From Thalassobacter stenotrophicus (lineage in GTDB: Bacteria > Pseudomonadota > Alphaproteobacteria > Rhodobacterales > Rhodobacteraceae), in the NCBI RefSeq assembly GCF_001458315.1, contig NZ_CYRX01000009.1:62001-126000 (forward strand): a stretch of DNA of 64,000 nt, given 5' to 3'. Both the position numbers and the translations under genes were made by a program. The notes under the pieces were generated by a model, which saw only the letters and a program-made list of their open reading frames with translations, was not told the origin of the DNA and did no database searches. Shown here one piece after another: positions 12,579 to 20,906 of this stretch (the first letter of the stretch is position 1; each line of letters opens with the position of its first letter).

Positions 12579-12610
12579 AAAAACCCCCGCTCTTGTGAGT
12601 GGGGGTTTTT
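12579..12610 (+). terminator. Rho-independent terminator of the atp operon
   Basis: AAAAACCCCCGCTC at 12579-12592 pairs with GAGTGGGGGTTTTT at 12597-12610 around a four-base loop, followed by CTTTG. It lies 24 bases after the atpC stop. The A-rich 5' arm could let it also work on the minus strand. Confidence 0.9.
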
Positions 12611-12630
12611 CTTTGGGCAGATGTCGGCAC

Positions 12631-12667
12631 AAAAAAGCCCCGCATCCCATGTGGAATGCGGGGGGGC
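12631..12667 (-). terminator. Rho-independent terminator of prs
   Basis: On the minus strand a GCCCCCCGCAT/ATGCGGGGC stem is followed by TTTTTT. It lies about 30 bases after the prs stop, back-to-back with the atp terminator. Confidence 0.88.
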
Positions 12668-12696
12668 GTCTTACTCTTGGGGCATCTCAGCGGCGA

Positions 12697-13734
12697 TTAT
12701 TCCGCCGCGAGGCCAGTCATTCCACGAGGGTAAAGCGGCTCATAAATCGGTTCTAGCGTCGCGGTATCAAATAGCGATGATACCGATGTGCCGTTCCAAA
12801 TGTTCAGGATCGCTTGGGCGAACATCGGCGCGGTGGGCACGATGCGGATATTGGGGCAGGCTTTGACAGCATCAGTGGCTTGGATCGAATCTGTGATAAC
12901 CAGCGACTTCATCACCGAGTTTGTGATCCGCTCAACCGCAGGGCCGGACAGGACACCGTGGGTGATGTAGCTGTGTACCTCGGTGGCCCCCGCTTCGATC
13001 AGGACCTCAGCGGCTTTGCACAGGGTGCCCGCCGTGTCACAGATGTCATCCACGATGATACATTTTTTGCCGCGCACGTCGCCGATTACGGTCATCTCAG
13101 CAATCTCACCGGGCTTTTCGCGGCGTTTGTCGACGATCGACAAAGGTGCCTTGATCCGTGTCGCCAATTCACGCGCACGGGCCACGCCGCCTACATCGGG
13201 GGACACAACCATCACGTCTGCCATGTTGCCCGCAAAGTGATGCATGATATCCAGCGCGAAGATCGGCGAGGCGTAGAGGTTATCAACTGGAATATCGAAG
13301 AAGCCTTGGATTTGGGCTGCGTGCAGGTCCATGGTCAATACCCGCTCGATCCCGGATTGGGAGATCAGGTTCGATACAAGTTTGGCCGAAATTGGTGTCC
13401 GGGCCTTGGTGCGGCGATCCTGACGGGCGTAGCCAAAGTAGGGGATGACTGCCGTTGCGCGCCGGGCCGAGGACCGTTTCATCGCGTCGGCAATGATCAA
13501 CAACTCCATCAGGTTGTCGTTGGCCGGGTTCGAGGTGGGCTGGATAATGAACATATCCTCGCCGCGCACGTTCTCATAAACCTCGACGAAAATCTCACCG
13601 TCGTTGAACCGCTCAACCCGTGCATCCACAAGACCAACGGTCATTCCACGGTGCATCGACATGCGCTTGGCGATAGATGCGGCCAATTCGGGGTTAGCGT
13701 TTCCAGAGATGAGTTTGGGGTCTTGTGCGGGCAT
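12697..13734 (-). CDS. prs: Ribose-phosphate pyrophosphokinase (PRPP synthase)
   Basis: A 345-residue cytosolic enzyme making PRPP from ribose 5-phosphate and ATP for nucleotide, His and Trp synthesis. Visible motifs include [10 protein letters not shown], the ATP/Mg site around [23 protein letters not shown], the flexible [16 protein letters not shown] loop, and the PRPP-binding [12 protein letters not shown]. The ATG at 13732-13734 ([12 protein letters not shown]) is chosen over one 20 codons upstream because it has a GAAAGG ribosome site and matches family starts. It is about 30 residues longer than E. coli Prs, mainly at the N-terminus and the end, which is usual for this group. It is convergent with the atp operon. 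Confidence 0.97.
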   Translation of the reverse strand: MPAQDPKLISGNANPELAASIAKRMSMHRGMTVGLVDARVERFNDGEIFVEVYENVRGEDMFIIQPTSNPANDNLMELLIIADAMKRSSARRATAVIPYFGYARQDRRTKARTPISAKLVSNLISQSGIERVLTMDLHAAQIQGFFDIPVDNLYASPIFALDIMHHFAGNMADVMVVSPDVGGVARARELATRIKAPLSIVDKRREKPGEIAEMTVIGDVRGKKCIIVDDICDTAGTLCKAAEVLIEAGATEVHSYITHGVLSGPAVERITNSVMKSLVITDSIQATDAVKACPNIRIVPTAPMFAQAILNIWNGTSVSSLFDTATLEPIYEPLYPRGMTGLAAE

Positions 13735-13843
13735 GGCAGGGCCTTTCGAGGAGGCGCGGTCTATTAGCGACTCGCGCCCGGATGACGTTGACACCGCCTA
13801 GCACGGGCCTAGTGTTCGGGCAAACCAAAGCAGGGAGGCCAGC

Positions 13844-14437
13844 ATGGCCCATATCGACTACTTCTTTTCTACGCTTTCGCCTTACACCTATCTGACAGGC
13901 ACGCGCCTAGAGGATGTGGCCGCAAAGCGCGGTGCCACGATTACCTATAAGCCACTTGATACCATGACACTTTTCACCCGGACGGGTGGGCAAGCGCCCA
14001 AAGATCGTCACCCCGCGCGGCAAGCCTACCGCTTGGTTGAGATGCGCCGTCAGGCCGCGCAACAAGATATGGCAATTAATCTTAAACCTGCGCATTGGCC
14101 CACGAACCCTGCGCCCTCAAGCTATGCGATCATTGCCGCGCAGAAAGTAGGGGGCGGTGATCTGGGCGCATTGGTGCAGGGTATCTTGCGCTCGGTCTGG
14201 GCCGATCAAAAGGACGTCGCAGACGACGAGGTCGTGGCAGATGCGCTAGAGGCTGCGGGTTTTGACCGTGGCTTGGTCAACGCGGGCCTTTTGGAAGGGG
14301 CGGAGGAATATGCCGCCAACCTCGAAGAAGCCGTTCGCCGTGACGTGTTTGGTGTGCCGTTTTTCATCGTCGGGGATGAGCCGTTTTGGGGCCAAGATCG
14401 GATTTCCGACCTGGACCATTATCTCGGAACGCTCTGA
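13844..14437 (+). CDS. DsbA-family oxidoreductase, 2-hydroxychromene-2-carboxylate isomerase-like
   Basis: A 197-residue thioredoxin-fold protein of the HCCA-isomerase/kappa-GST branch. The N-terminus has FFSTLSPYTYLTG, where the Ser of SPYTYL replaces the DsbA CxxC active site, as in glutathione-dependent isomerases. The C-terminus has the family end pattern GVFGVPFFIVGDEPFWGQDRI. The known family isomerises naphthalene-pathway chromenes using glutathione, but no aromatic degradation genes are near, so the substrate is unknown. Its TGA abuts the ATG of the next gene, so the two are coupled. Confidence 0.85.
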   Translation: MAHIDYFFSTLSPYTYLTGTRLEDVAAKRGATITYKPLDTMTLFTRTGGQAPKDRHPARQAYRLVEMRRQAAQQDMAINLKPAHWPTNPAPSSYAIIAAQKVGGGDLGALVQGILRSVWADQKDVADDEVVADALEAAGFDRGLVNAGLLEGAEEYAANLEEAVRRDVFGVPFFIVGDEPFWGQDRISDLDHYLGTL

Positions 14438-15184
14438 ATGACGCGGCCACTGTTGGCGCTACATGCGATGTTCATGCATGGCGCTGCAATGGCGCCATTG
14501 GCTGAGGCTCTCGGGCGCGAAATTATTGCGCCCGGGCTGCCCGGTCACCGGAGGGGCCCTCCGTGGGTTGAGGGGCGTGACTACATGGAGCAAGCGGTGG
14601 ATGCCGCCTTGGCGGCCATGCCGGACGAACCCATTGACCTGTTTGGGCACAGCCTTGGCGCAACCGTGGCACTGCATGTTGCCGTTGCGCGGCCCGAACA
14701 GGTTCGCAGCCTCACCATATTTGAGCCCGCTTTGTTTTCGGCGGCAAGCGGTGCAGCGCTAGATGACTACCTCATGGCAATGAAGGTCGTGAGCGACGCA
14801 CTTGAAACAGGGCGCGAAGGTACGGCCGCGGCCGAGTTTCATGCGCATTGGGGCACTGGTGCCGCGTGGGAGGATTTGCCTACCAACCTGCGCAAGACCA
14901 TCCTTCGCCTTATCCCATTGGTCCCAGCAACTGAGCCCGCTGTCGTACATGACAAACACGGGCTGTTGCCGCAGCTGCGGGCTTGCCCGGTGCCTGTGCT
15001 GGTTCTTCAGCAAGAGGCGCATCAACAACTGCCCGTCATGGCGTCTATTTGTGATGGTTTGCGCAGTCTTTTACCAAACGTCACAGTTCGGTCCGTCGCG
15101 GGTGAGGGGCGTCATATGCTGCCCGTCACGGCGCCTCAGGCTGTGGCGGCGGAGGTCGCTGCGTTCTGGGCGGACTTGCCCTGA
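14438..15184 (+). CDS. Alpha/beta hydrolase
   Basis: A 248-residue alpha/beta-hydrolase-fold protein. The nucleophile elbow is DLFGHSLGATVALH, giving a catalytic Ser in GHSLG near residue 73. A late GRHMLPVTAPQAV supplies the likely catalytic His near residue 227, and FEPALF lies between. The substrate is not predictable from sequence. It starts directly after the isomerase stop with no gap. Its last 49 bases overlap the convergent threonine aldolase gene, both frames being clearly coding there. Confidence 0.88.
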   Translation: MTRPLLALHAMFMHGAAMAPLAEALGREIIAPGLPGHRRGPPWVEGRDYMEQAVDAALAAMPDEPIDLFGHSLGATVALHVAVARPEQVRSLTIFEPALFSAASGAALDDYLMAMKVVSDALETGREGTAAAEFHAHWGTGAAWEDLPTNLRKTILRLIPLVPATEPAVVHDKHGLLPQLRACPVPVLVLQQEAHQQLPVMASICDGLRSLLPNVTVRSVAGEGRHMLPVTAPQAVAAEVAAFWADLP

Positions 15185-16200
15185 AGCAGGGCCAGTAAGG
15201 CATCCACCTCGTCTTCGGTTTTGGACCAATCACAAACAAACCGCGCAAGGACCCCGTCACCGTTTTCATCCGACAAAGAGTATTGCGCTCCACCCGCAAA
15301 CGCGCGGTTGTGGGCCTGTCGCGGTAGCCGAGCAAAGATCATGTTGCCTGCTGGCTCAGCCTCAAGCCGTGCGCCGACCTCCCGAAGACCTTTGGCCAGT
15401 CGTTGGCCCGCTACATTCGCCTGTGCCGCCAGCTGAAGCCATAGATCATCGTGCAAATAGGCCTGCATCTGTGCCGCAAGGAAGCGGTTCTTGGACCACA
15501 GGTGCCCCGCACGTTTGCGCCGGAACTGCGCCTGTTGCGCCATTTCGGGGTCTCGGATCACAATGCCCTCAACGCCCATACAGCCGTTCTTGGTGCCCCC
15601 AAACGAGATCATATCGAACCCTTGCGCCATATCGGCGGCGGAACAGCCAAGGGCCGCGCAAGCATTGGCAAAACGTGCGCCATCAAGGTGCGTATACAGC
15701 CCGTATTCGCGTGCAATGCCGGTCAGTGTGCGCAGTTCATCCAAGGTGTAGATCGTGCCCAATTCCGTAAGGTTCGTCAGCGAAAGCGCCCCTAGTTGCA
15801 CCGAATGCAGGTCAGTCCCCACCCGCTCAATCGCGGCACGCAGGGCTTCTGCGCAGATTTTCCCATCGGGCCCGTCGACGAGGGTCAGCTTTGCGCCGCC
15901 CGAATAGAACTCAGGCGCGCCGCATTCGTCCAACTCAATGTGAGAGGTACGGTGACAAAAGACGGTTTCATAGGGCTGTACAAGTATTGCCAGCGCAAGC
16001 GCATTTGCCGCCGTGCCCACGGTGACCAACAGCGTGGTCGCCTCGGGCATATCAAAGGTGCGTCGGATGCCTTGGGTGACTTCGTCCATCGAAGGGTCGT
16101 TGCCGTAGGGCATGGCGGCGCCGGTGTTGGCCGCAAGCATCGCTTCCATGATCTTTGGGGCGACAGGACCCGTGTTGTCAGAGGCGAAGTTGAGGTTCAT
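15136..16200 (-). CDS. ltaE: Low-specificity L-threonine aldolase
   Basis: A 354-residue fold-type I PLP enzyme that cleaves threonine or allo-threonine to glycine and acetaldehyde. The motifs visible are FASDNTGPVAPKI at the N-terminus, the HLDGARFANA Asp/His/Arg set, and the PLP-lysine region SFGGTKNGCMGVEG (Lys about residue 206). It follows the ycgN-like gene by 5 bases, making it the last gene of a minus-strand series. Its 3' end overlaps the convergent hydrolase gene by 49 bases. The Ala/Thr-rich tail after about residue 340 lies in that overlap and is probably not functional. Confidence 0.93.
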   Translation of the reverse strand: MNLNFASDNTGPVAPKIMEAMLAANTGAAMPYGNDPSMDEVTQGIRRTFDMPEATTLLVTVGTAANALALAILVQPYETVFCHRTSHIELDECGAPEFYSGGAKLTLVDGPDGKICAEALRAAIERVGTDLHSVQLGALSLTNLTELGTIYTLDELRTLTGIAREYGLYTHLDGARFANACAALGCSAADMAQGFDMISFGGTKNGCMGVEGIVIRDPEMAQQAQFRRKRAGHLWSKNRFLAAQMQAYLHDDLWLQLAAQANVAGQRLAKGLREVGARLEAEPAGNMIFARLPRQAHNRAFAGGAQYSLSDENGDGVLARFVCDWSKTEDEVDALLALLQGKSAQNAATSAATA

Positions 16201-16205
16201 GGCGG

Positions 16206-16670
16206 CTACTCGTCTTGCTGGGGCGGTGCGTCGTGGCCCAAGGGTTCATCGATCAGGTGATCTTCCCAATCTTCTTCGTCGACTTCAAATTCCGGGATCG
16301 TCCAGCCACGCACGGATACGCCTGCGCGGTGCACGCTGTCGGGATCACCTGTCAAAAGCGGGTGCCATTCGGGCAGAGGTTTACCCTCATGCAGCAGCCG
16401 ATAGGCGCAGGTTTGCGGCATGAAATAGGCAACATCAGGTAGCGTTTTCGGCGTTAGCACCACGCATTCGGGGACGAATTGTTTGCGGATCGGGTACTGG
16501 GCGCATTGGCAGGTTGCGTCATCCAATAGCCGGCAAGCAATACGGGTGAATGCAACTTCGCCGGTGTCTTCGTCCTCAAGCTTGTTGAGGCAGCATTTAC
16601 CGCAGCCATCGCACAGCGACTCCCATTCTTCTTGCGAGAGTTTGTTGAGGGGGCGTTCCCAGAACTGCAC
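16206..16670 (-). CDS. YcgN/UPF0260 family cysteine-cluster protein
   Basis: A 154-residue protein of the UPF0260 family. The cysteine cluster CDGCGKCCLNK near residues 20-30 and further conserved Cys residues (IACRLL, CQCAQYP, FVPECV, PQTCAYR) suggest a metal- or iron-sulfur-binding fold. The PLPEWHPLLTGD stretch is also family-typical. The biological role of the family is not established. It sits between ribF and ltaE with gaps of two and five bases, so it is in one operon with them. The C-terminal acidic tail is low-complexity. Confidence 0.92.
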   Translation of the reverse strand: MQFWERPLNKLSQEEWESLCDGCGKCCLNKLEDEDTGEVAFTRIACRLLDDATCQCAQYPIRKQFVPECVVLTPKTLPDVAYFMPQTCAYRLLHEGKPLPEWHPLLTGDPDSVHRAGVSVRGWTIPEFEVDEEDWEDHLIDEPLGHDAPPQQDE

Positions 16671-16672
16671 GG

Positions 16673-17602
16673 CTATAGGTCCCGCAGGATGGCGCGCGCC
16701 TGTTGGCAGTCGGCATCCATTTGGGAAATCAGGGCATCAATGCCGTTGAATGACTGCTCGGGGCGGAGGAAATCGACCAAGCCGACCGACAGCGGTGTGC
16801 CGTAAAGATCGCCTTTGAAGTCGAACAAAAAGGTCTCGAGGTTAGGGACCGAGCCGTTGAACATCGGGCGCACACCCAGCGAAGCCGCACCATGGTAGCT
16901 TCCGGCATGGGGGCCCTCTAGCACATCGACCAGGACAGCATAGGTGCCCAATTTCGGCAGATGCAGACCGTCGAGGTTCATGTTCGCCGTGGGGAAACCC
17001 AACTCACGCCCGCGCTTTTCGCCGTGCACGACGGGACCGTCAACGCGGTGCCAGTGGCCCAACATCGCGGCCGCTGCACGGGGATTACCGTCGCTGAGGG
17101 CTTTGCGGATATTGGTTGAGGATACGGCTGCGCCGGTATCTCCCTGCAAGATATCGGCCACGACGACCTCAAAGCCGAACTCAGCGCCGAAGTCTTTGAG
17201 TGTTGCCACATCACCCGCGCGCCCTTTGCCAAAGCAAAAGTCCGCACCGACTACGACACGGGATAAGCCAAGACCATCCGCGAGGACGGATTGGGCAAAT
17301 TCACGCGCGGTCAGACCCGATAGATCGGTGTTGAAGCTCAGCTCAAACAGCGTCTCAACACCCAGCTTCGCAAGCCGATTGGCCCGCGCGGTCGCCGACA
17401 TTAGCCGAAAGGGCGGGGCCTCGGGGAAAAAAACTTCACGTGGGTGGGGTTCGAACGTCAAAACGCCCAAAGGGCCGGGGCCTTGGCGGGCCAAATCCAG
17501 CACCTTTTGATGGCCGAGGTGCACCCCATCAAAATTGCCAATAGCCACCGAAGCGCCTCGGTGGCTGGCATCTATGTTTTGATATTCCCGGAGTATATCC
17601 AT
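16673..17602 (-). CDS. ribF: Bifunctional riboflavin kinase / FAD synthetase
   Basis: A 309-residue enzyme converting riboflavin to FMN and then FAD. The N-terminal nucleotidyltransferase domain (about 15-170) has AIGNFDGVHLGHQ, VVGADFCFGKGRAGD and SSTNIRKALSDG. The C-terminal riboflavin kinase domain (about 185-305) has RGRELGFPTANMNL and FLFDFKGDLYG. The two-base spacing to the ycgN-like gene downstream implies co-transcription. Length and domain order match the family. Confidence 0.96.
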   Translation of the reverse strand: MDILREYQNIDASHRGASVAIGNFDGVHLGHQKVLDLARQGPGPLGVLTFEPHPREVFFPEAPPFRLMSATARANRLAKLGVETLFELSFNTDLSGLTAREFAQSVLADGLGLSRVVVGADFCFGKGRAGDVATLKDFGAEFGFEVVVADILQGDTGAAVSSTNIRKALSDGNPRAAAAMLGHWHRVDGPVVHGEKRGRELGFPTANMNLDGLHLPKLGTYAVLVDVLEGPHAGSYHGAASLGVRPMFNGSVPNLETFLFDFKGDLYGTPLSVGLVDFLRPEQSFNGIDALISQMDADCQQARAILRDL

Positions 17603-17648
17603 GAGCGTGACCTAGCCGCGTGAGCCGGGTCATGCAAGCCGTGTAGGA

Positions 17649-18092
17649 TCAGTCGAATTTGCGCGACGGTGCCAGAACGATTGCCTCACCCTTGAGGACC
17701 TTCTTGCCGTCGATCTCACAATGAGTGTCCATCGTTACGCGACGCTTGCCCAGATCCATGTCCGTGACGGTTACAACCGCGTTCACCATGTCGCCGGGAC
17801 GCACTGGGGCAAGGAACTTGAGGCTTTGACCCAGATAGACAGTGCCGTGGCCGGGCAATTGTTCGCCAATAACGGCCGAGATTAGGCCAGCCGTTAGCAT
17901 GCCGTGGGCGATCCGACCCTCAAAAATCGTGTCGCGTGCATAGTCATCATCAAGGTGCACAGGGTTGTGATCGGTCGAGACCTCGGCAAACAGCTCAATG
18001 TCGCGATCGGTGATCACTTTGCGCAAAGAGCGTGACATACCGATTTCGATATCTTCGATACAGATCGTTCCGCGGGGCATGTTGTCGAGCAT
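17649..18092 (-). CDS. MaoC-like hot-dog dehydratase, (R)-specific enoyl-CoA hydratase type
   Basis: A 147-residue hot-dog fold protein. The catalytic Asp/His signature is STDHNPVHLDDDYA followed by GRIAHGMLTAGLISAVIG, which fits PhaJ-type (R)-enoyl-CoA hydratases that supply 3-hydroxyacyl-CoA from beta-oxidation. The start has an AAGGAGAG ribosome site 7 bases before the ATG. The stop is 46 bases upstream of the ribF start. No polyhydroxyalkanoate synthase gene is in the window, so the pathway assignment is only inferred from the family. Confidence 0.88.
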   Translation of the reverse strand: MLDNMPRGTICIEDIEIGMSRSLRKVITDRDIELFAEVSTDHNPVHLDDDYARDTIFEGRIAHGMLTAGLISAVIGEQLPGHGTVYLGQSLKFLAPVRPGDMVNAVVTVTDMDLGKRRVTMDTHCEIDGKKVLKGEAIVLAPSRKFD

Positions 18093-18216
18093 GGGGTCTC
18101 TCCTTCTTCATAGTCGTGCTAGACTATTTCAGGCCATGCTGCAATGCAGAAAGCAATAATGCGACAATTTTTGCGTATTAACGGTAATTTAATTGCGGGT
18201 AGGGTGTTGCGTTGGC

Positions 18217-19092
18217 TTAGCGGAGCATTCCGACTGTATAGCGTGGTTCGCTTTGGTGATCCGTCAGATACGCGGCCAGCTTGGATGCTTCTGGGCCGCC
18301 GGTAATACCGGTGCCAGTTTCGCGCGCCGCAAGCCCCCCGCTGATGAACAACACATCTAGGTCCTCACCAAGGGCGCCGGAGACGTCTGTGCCGATTCCA
18401 TCGCCGATGGCGAGGATTTCGCTGTCTGCTACGTCATCAATTTGTGCCAGCCGCCGCCGCGCCAGATCATAGATTGGGGGGTGGGGCTTGCCAAAATACA
18501 GGCTTTCACCGCCCATTTCCGTGTACAATTGCGCCAATGCACCTGCGCACCATTCGCGGACCTCACCACGGTCGACGATGATGTCAGGGTTTGCGCAGAG
18601 CAGTTTCAGCCCTCTGGTTTTTGCGGCCAAAAACGCGGGTCGGTTTGCGGCCGGATCCGCCAGCGAATCGAAGGGCCCGGTGCAAACGATTCCCTCTGCC
18701 TCATCAAGGCTGACGCGTTCAATCTCAACCGGCTCATCCAGCAGCGCGAGGGGTTCGAAAAACCCACCCTCATCGGGCAGGCCAATGTGATAAACCTTGC
18801 GACCCACGACCCCTTGGAACATCGCAGCGCGGGCACTGTCGCCTGAGGTGGCGATGGTGTCATAGGCATCAACGGGCACGCCGATCTGCGCCAGCTGAGT
18901 GGCCACACTGGCGCGAGGGCGCGGCGAATTGGTAACCAAAACCACGATGCCACCGGCGCGGCGGTAGGCCTGCAATGCGGCGACTGCCTCGGGGAAGGGG
19001 ACGACACCGTTGTGCACACAGCCCCACAGATCCACAAACATCGCCTTGTAGCGTTTCGAAATGTCAGAAAGTGCTGAGATAATCTGGGTCAT
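18217..19092 (-). CDS. TIGR01459-type HAD-superfamily hydrolase
   Basis: A 291-residue HAD-family phosphatase-like protein. Motif I is FVDLWGCVHNG (Asp residues near 21-23 region), motif II is VLVTNSPR, and motif III/IV are KPHPPIYDLA and AIGDGIGTDVSGA. This matches the TIGR01459 group, common in Alphaproteobacteria and related to NagD/p-nitrophenyl phosphatases. The substrate is not known. It is the upstream-most gene of a minus-strand series leading to maoC (124-base gap), and is divergent from the histidine kinase gene with a shared 130-base control region. Confidence 0.88.
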   Translation of the reverse strand: MTQIISALSDISKRYKAMFVDLWGCVHNGVVPFPEAVAALQAYRRAGGIVVLVTNSPRPRASVATQLAQIGVPVDAYDTIATSGDSARAAMFQGVVGRKVYHIGLPDEGGFFEPLALLDEPVEIERVSLDEAEGIVCTGPFDSLADPAANRPAFLAAKTRGLKLLCANPDIIVDRGEVREWCAGALAQLYTEMGGESLYFGKPHPPIYDLARRRLAQIDDVADSEILAIGDGIGTDVSGALGEDLDVLFISGGLAARETGTGITGGPEASKLAAYLTDHQSEPRYTVGMLR

Positions 19093-19162
19093 GGGGAGCC
19101 TGTGTTTGCTGGAATTTCCTCACATGACGCGAGTTACACATGGGTAAAGATAATTTCCCGCA

Positions 19163-19178
19163 TTAACGCAATGGTAAC
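19163..19178. promoter_or_regulatory. CtrA-like site in the HAD/histidine kinase divergent region
   Basis: TTAACGCAATGGTAAC matches the alphaproteobacterial CtrA pattern TTAA-N7-TTAAC at all but one position (GTAAC in place of TTAAC). It is 45-60 bases before the kinase ATG and 71-86 bases before the HAD start, so it could act on either promoter. The match could arise by chance at about this quality in a window of this size. Confidence 0.4.
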
Positions 19179-19222
19179 TTGCTCAGGGGGAGGACGTTTC
19201 CATGGATTAGGGGACGATTGCG

Positions 19223-20842
19223 ATGCACTATCTTCAACACGAACTGTACGAGCGGCTTGGCGCAGGGGGCGATATCCTCGATTTCCTGATGGAGGCCGGG
19301 GGGGATGGGATATCGTACCGAGACGTTAAAAGCCCCAATGAGGGCTGGATGTCGCGCGGGTTTTGGCGGGCCCTCGGCTATGATCCAGATGCTGAGCCCT
19401 GCAAGGGGTTTTGGCAGGATGTTGTTCACCCAGATGATTTGGAAAAAGTGAACACAGACTTTCAGGCTCACGCAACGGACCCGGTGCAGCCCCATGAGCA
19501 AGTCGTGCGATATAAGCACGGGGAGACCGGCAAGTGGGTATGGGTGCGGTGTCGTGCGATTGCGCTGCGTGACGAGAGCGGCACACCGGTCCGAATGTTG
19601 GGTGTGCATTCGGATGTGACCGCATTGCACGAGGCGGAGGGAATGCTGCGCGGCACGGTTGAGGAATTGATGGATGCCCGCACCGATCTAGAGGCCGCAG
19701 TACAGGCCAAAATCGCGTTCCTCGAACAGATAAGCCACGAGATTCGGACCCCGATGAACGGCATTTTGGGCATGGCTCAGGCACTGGTAATGCAGGACCT
19801 ACCGATTGAAGCAACAAGCCAAGTGGCCGTGATCAATCGCTCTGCCACGGCGTTGTTGACGTTGCTAAACGATTTACTCGACATGGCGCAGATAGAGGCC
19901 GGAACCACCGCAATCGAAATGGCGCCGGTGGCTCCTTTTGAGTTGTTGCATGACGCGGCAATTCTGTTTGAATGTATGGCGCGGGATAAGGGGTTGGATA
20001 TTGTCACCTTGGGTGATCAAACGCTGCCTCCTCAGGTGTTGGCGTCGGGGCGGACCATCCGGCAGGTCATCGGCAATCTCGTCAGTAATGCCGTTAAATA
20101 TGCTGGCAAAGGCACCATAGAGGTCCGTGCTTACTTACGGCAGGGGGCCACGCCGGGGGCCCATACTTTGCTAGTGTCGGTCGTAGACACCGGGCCAGGC
20201 ATTCCCGATGCGCAAAAAGACGCGGTGTTTGACCGGTTCTCGCAGGGTGACGTTGTGCCTGGGCAGGGCGAGGGTGGCCCAGGGCTTGGGCTGCCGATCG
20301 CGCGGCAGCTGTGTCAGTTACATGGCGGTGATCTAACGCTCACCGATACCCCGGGCGGCGGTGCGACATTCAATGCGACATTCGTCGTACAGAGCCCAAA
20401 CCAAGCGCCCCAAGAGGTGCCGCAGCATTATGCGCCTCAGCAGGGCAAGGATCCGCTTCAGATTTTGGTCGTCGAAGACAATGAGATGAACCAGATGGTC
20501 CTCAAGGCCCTTCTAGGCCACATGAACGCAGAGCTGGTTTTCGCCAACAACGGGTTGGAGGGGCTGAATCTGGTACAGAAACAGACCTTTGATGCGGGCT
20601 TCATCGATATCAGAATGCCTGTCATGTCCGGCACTGAATTCGCCCAAGAGTGGCGGGCGCTTGAACAAGAGAATGCGGTTGGCCGCTTGCCGCTGATTGC
20701 ATGCAGCGCGCATGTGCTGAAACACCAGGTCGAAACATACGTTGAGGCGGGTTTTGACAGACATCTGCCCAAGCCCGTCACGCTGGATGGGCTGCGTGAT
20801 TGCATCAATTGGGTGCGGTCGGTGCGCGGGGCCTATGCCTAG
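19223..20842 (+). CDS. Soluble hybrid sensor histidine kinase (PAS-HisKA-HATPase-REC)
   Basis: A 539-residue kinase with no membrane segment or signal peptide, so it senses a cytosolic cue. The order is: a PAS_3-type sensor (about 25-138, with WQDVVHPDDL and a PAC end at VHSDVTALHEAE), a short coiled linker, HisKA with phospho-acceptor His172 (ISHEIRTPMNGIL), and HATPase_c with N box NLVSNAVKYAG, G1 DTGPGIPD and G2 GGPGLGLPIARQ. A C-terminal receiver follows from residue 414, with acidic pocket VVEDN, phospho-acceptor Asp462 (FIDIRMPVMSG) and Lys517 (LPKPV). No separate response regulator is adjacent, so phosphate is probably passed to a phosphotransfer protein elsewhere. No sensor cofactor can be read off the PAS sequence. 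Confidence 0.93.
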   Translation: MHYLQHELYERLGAGGDILDFLMEAGGDGISYRDVKSPNEGWMSRGFWRALGYDPDAEPCKGFWQDVVHPDDLEKVNTDFQAHATDPVQPHEQVVRYKHGETGKWVWVRCRAIALRDESGTPVRMLGVHSDVTALHEAEGMLRGTVEELMDARTDLEAAVQAKIAFLEQISHEIRTPMNGILGMAQALVMQDLPIEATSQVAVINRSATALLTLLNDLLDMAQIEAGTTAIEMAPVAPFELLHDAAILFECMARDKGLDIVTLGDQTLPPQVLASGRTIRQVIGNLVSNAVKYAGKGTIEVRAYLRQGATPGAHTLLVSVVDTGPGIPDAQKDAVFDRFSQGDVVPGQGEGGPGLGLPIARQLCQLHGGDLTLTDTPGGGATFNATFVVQSPNQAPQEVPQHYAPQQGKDPLQILVVEDNEMNQMVLKALLGHMNAELVFANNGLEGLNLVQKQTFDAGFIDIRMPVMSGTEFAQEWRALEQENAVGRLPLIACSAHVLKHQVETYVEAGFDRHLPKPVTLDGLRDCINWVRSVRGAYA

Positions 20843-20861
20843 ACGCGGCACCTTGGGGTAT

Positions 20862-20891
20862 CCATTGCCGGGGCGTGGTGCCCGGCAATGG
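20862..20891. terminator. Strong hairpin between convergent genes, no T-run
   Basis: A perfect 11-bp inverted repeat (CCATTGCCGGG at 20862-20872 and CCCGGCAATGG at 20881-20891) separates the kinase and pyrophosphatase 3' ends. Neither strand has a T-run, so it may act as an RNA 3'-end stabiliser or a Rho-assisted stop for both genes. Confidence 0.5.
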
Positions 20892-20906
20892 AACCTGTAT
20901 CAGATC

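Noticed and set aside
12814-13767. A 317-codon plus-strand frame opposite prs
   Set aside because: It is antisense to an intact prs gene and shows no domain.
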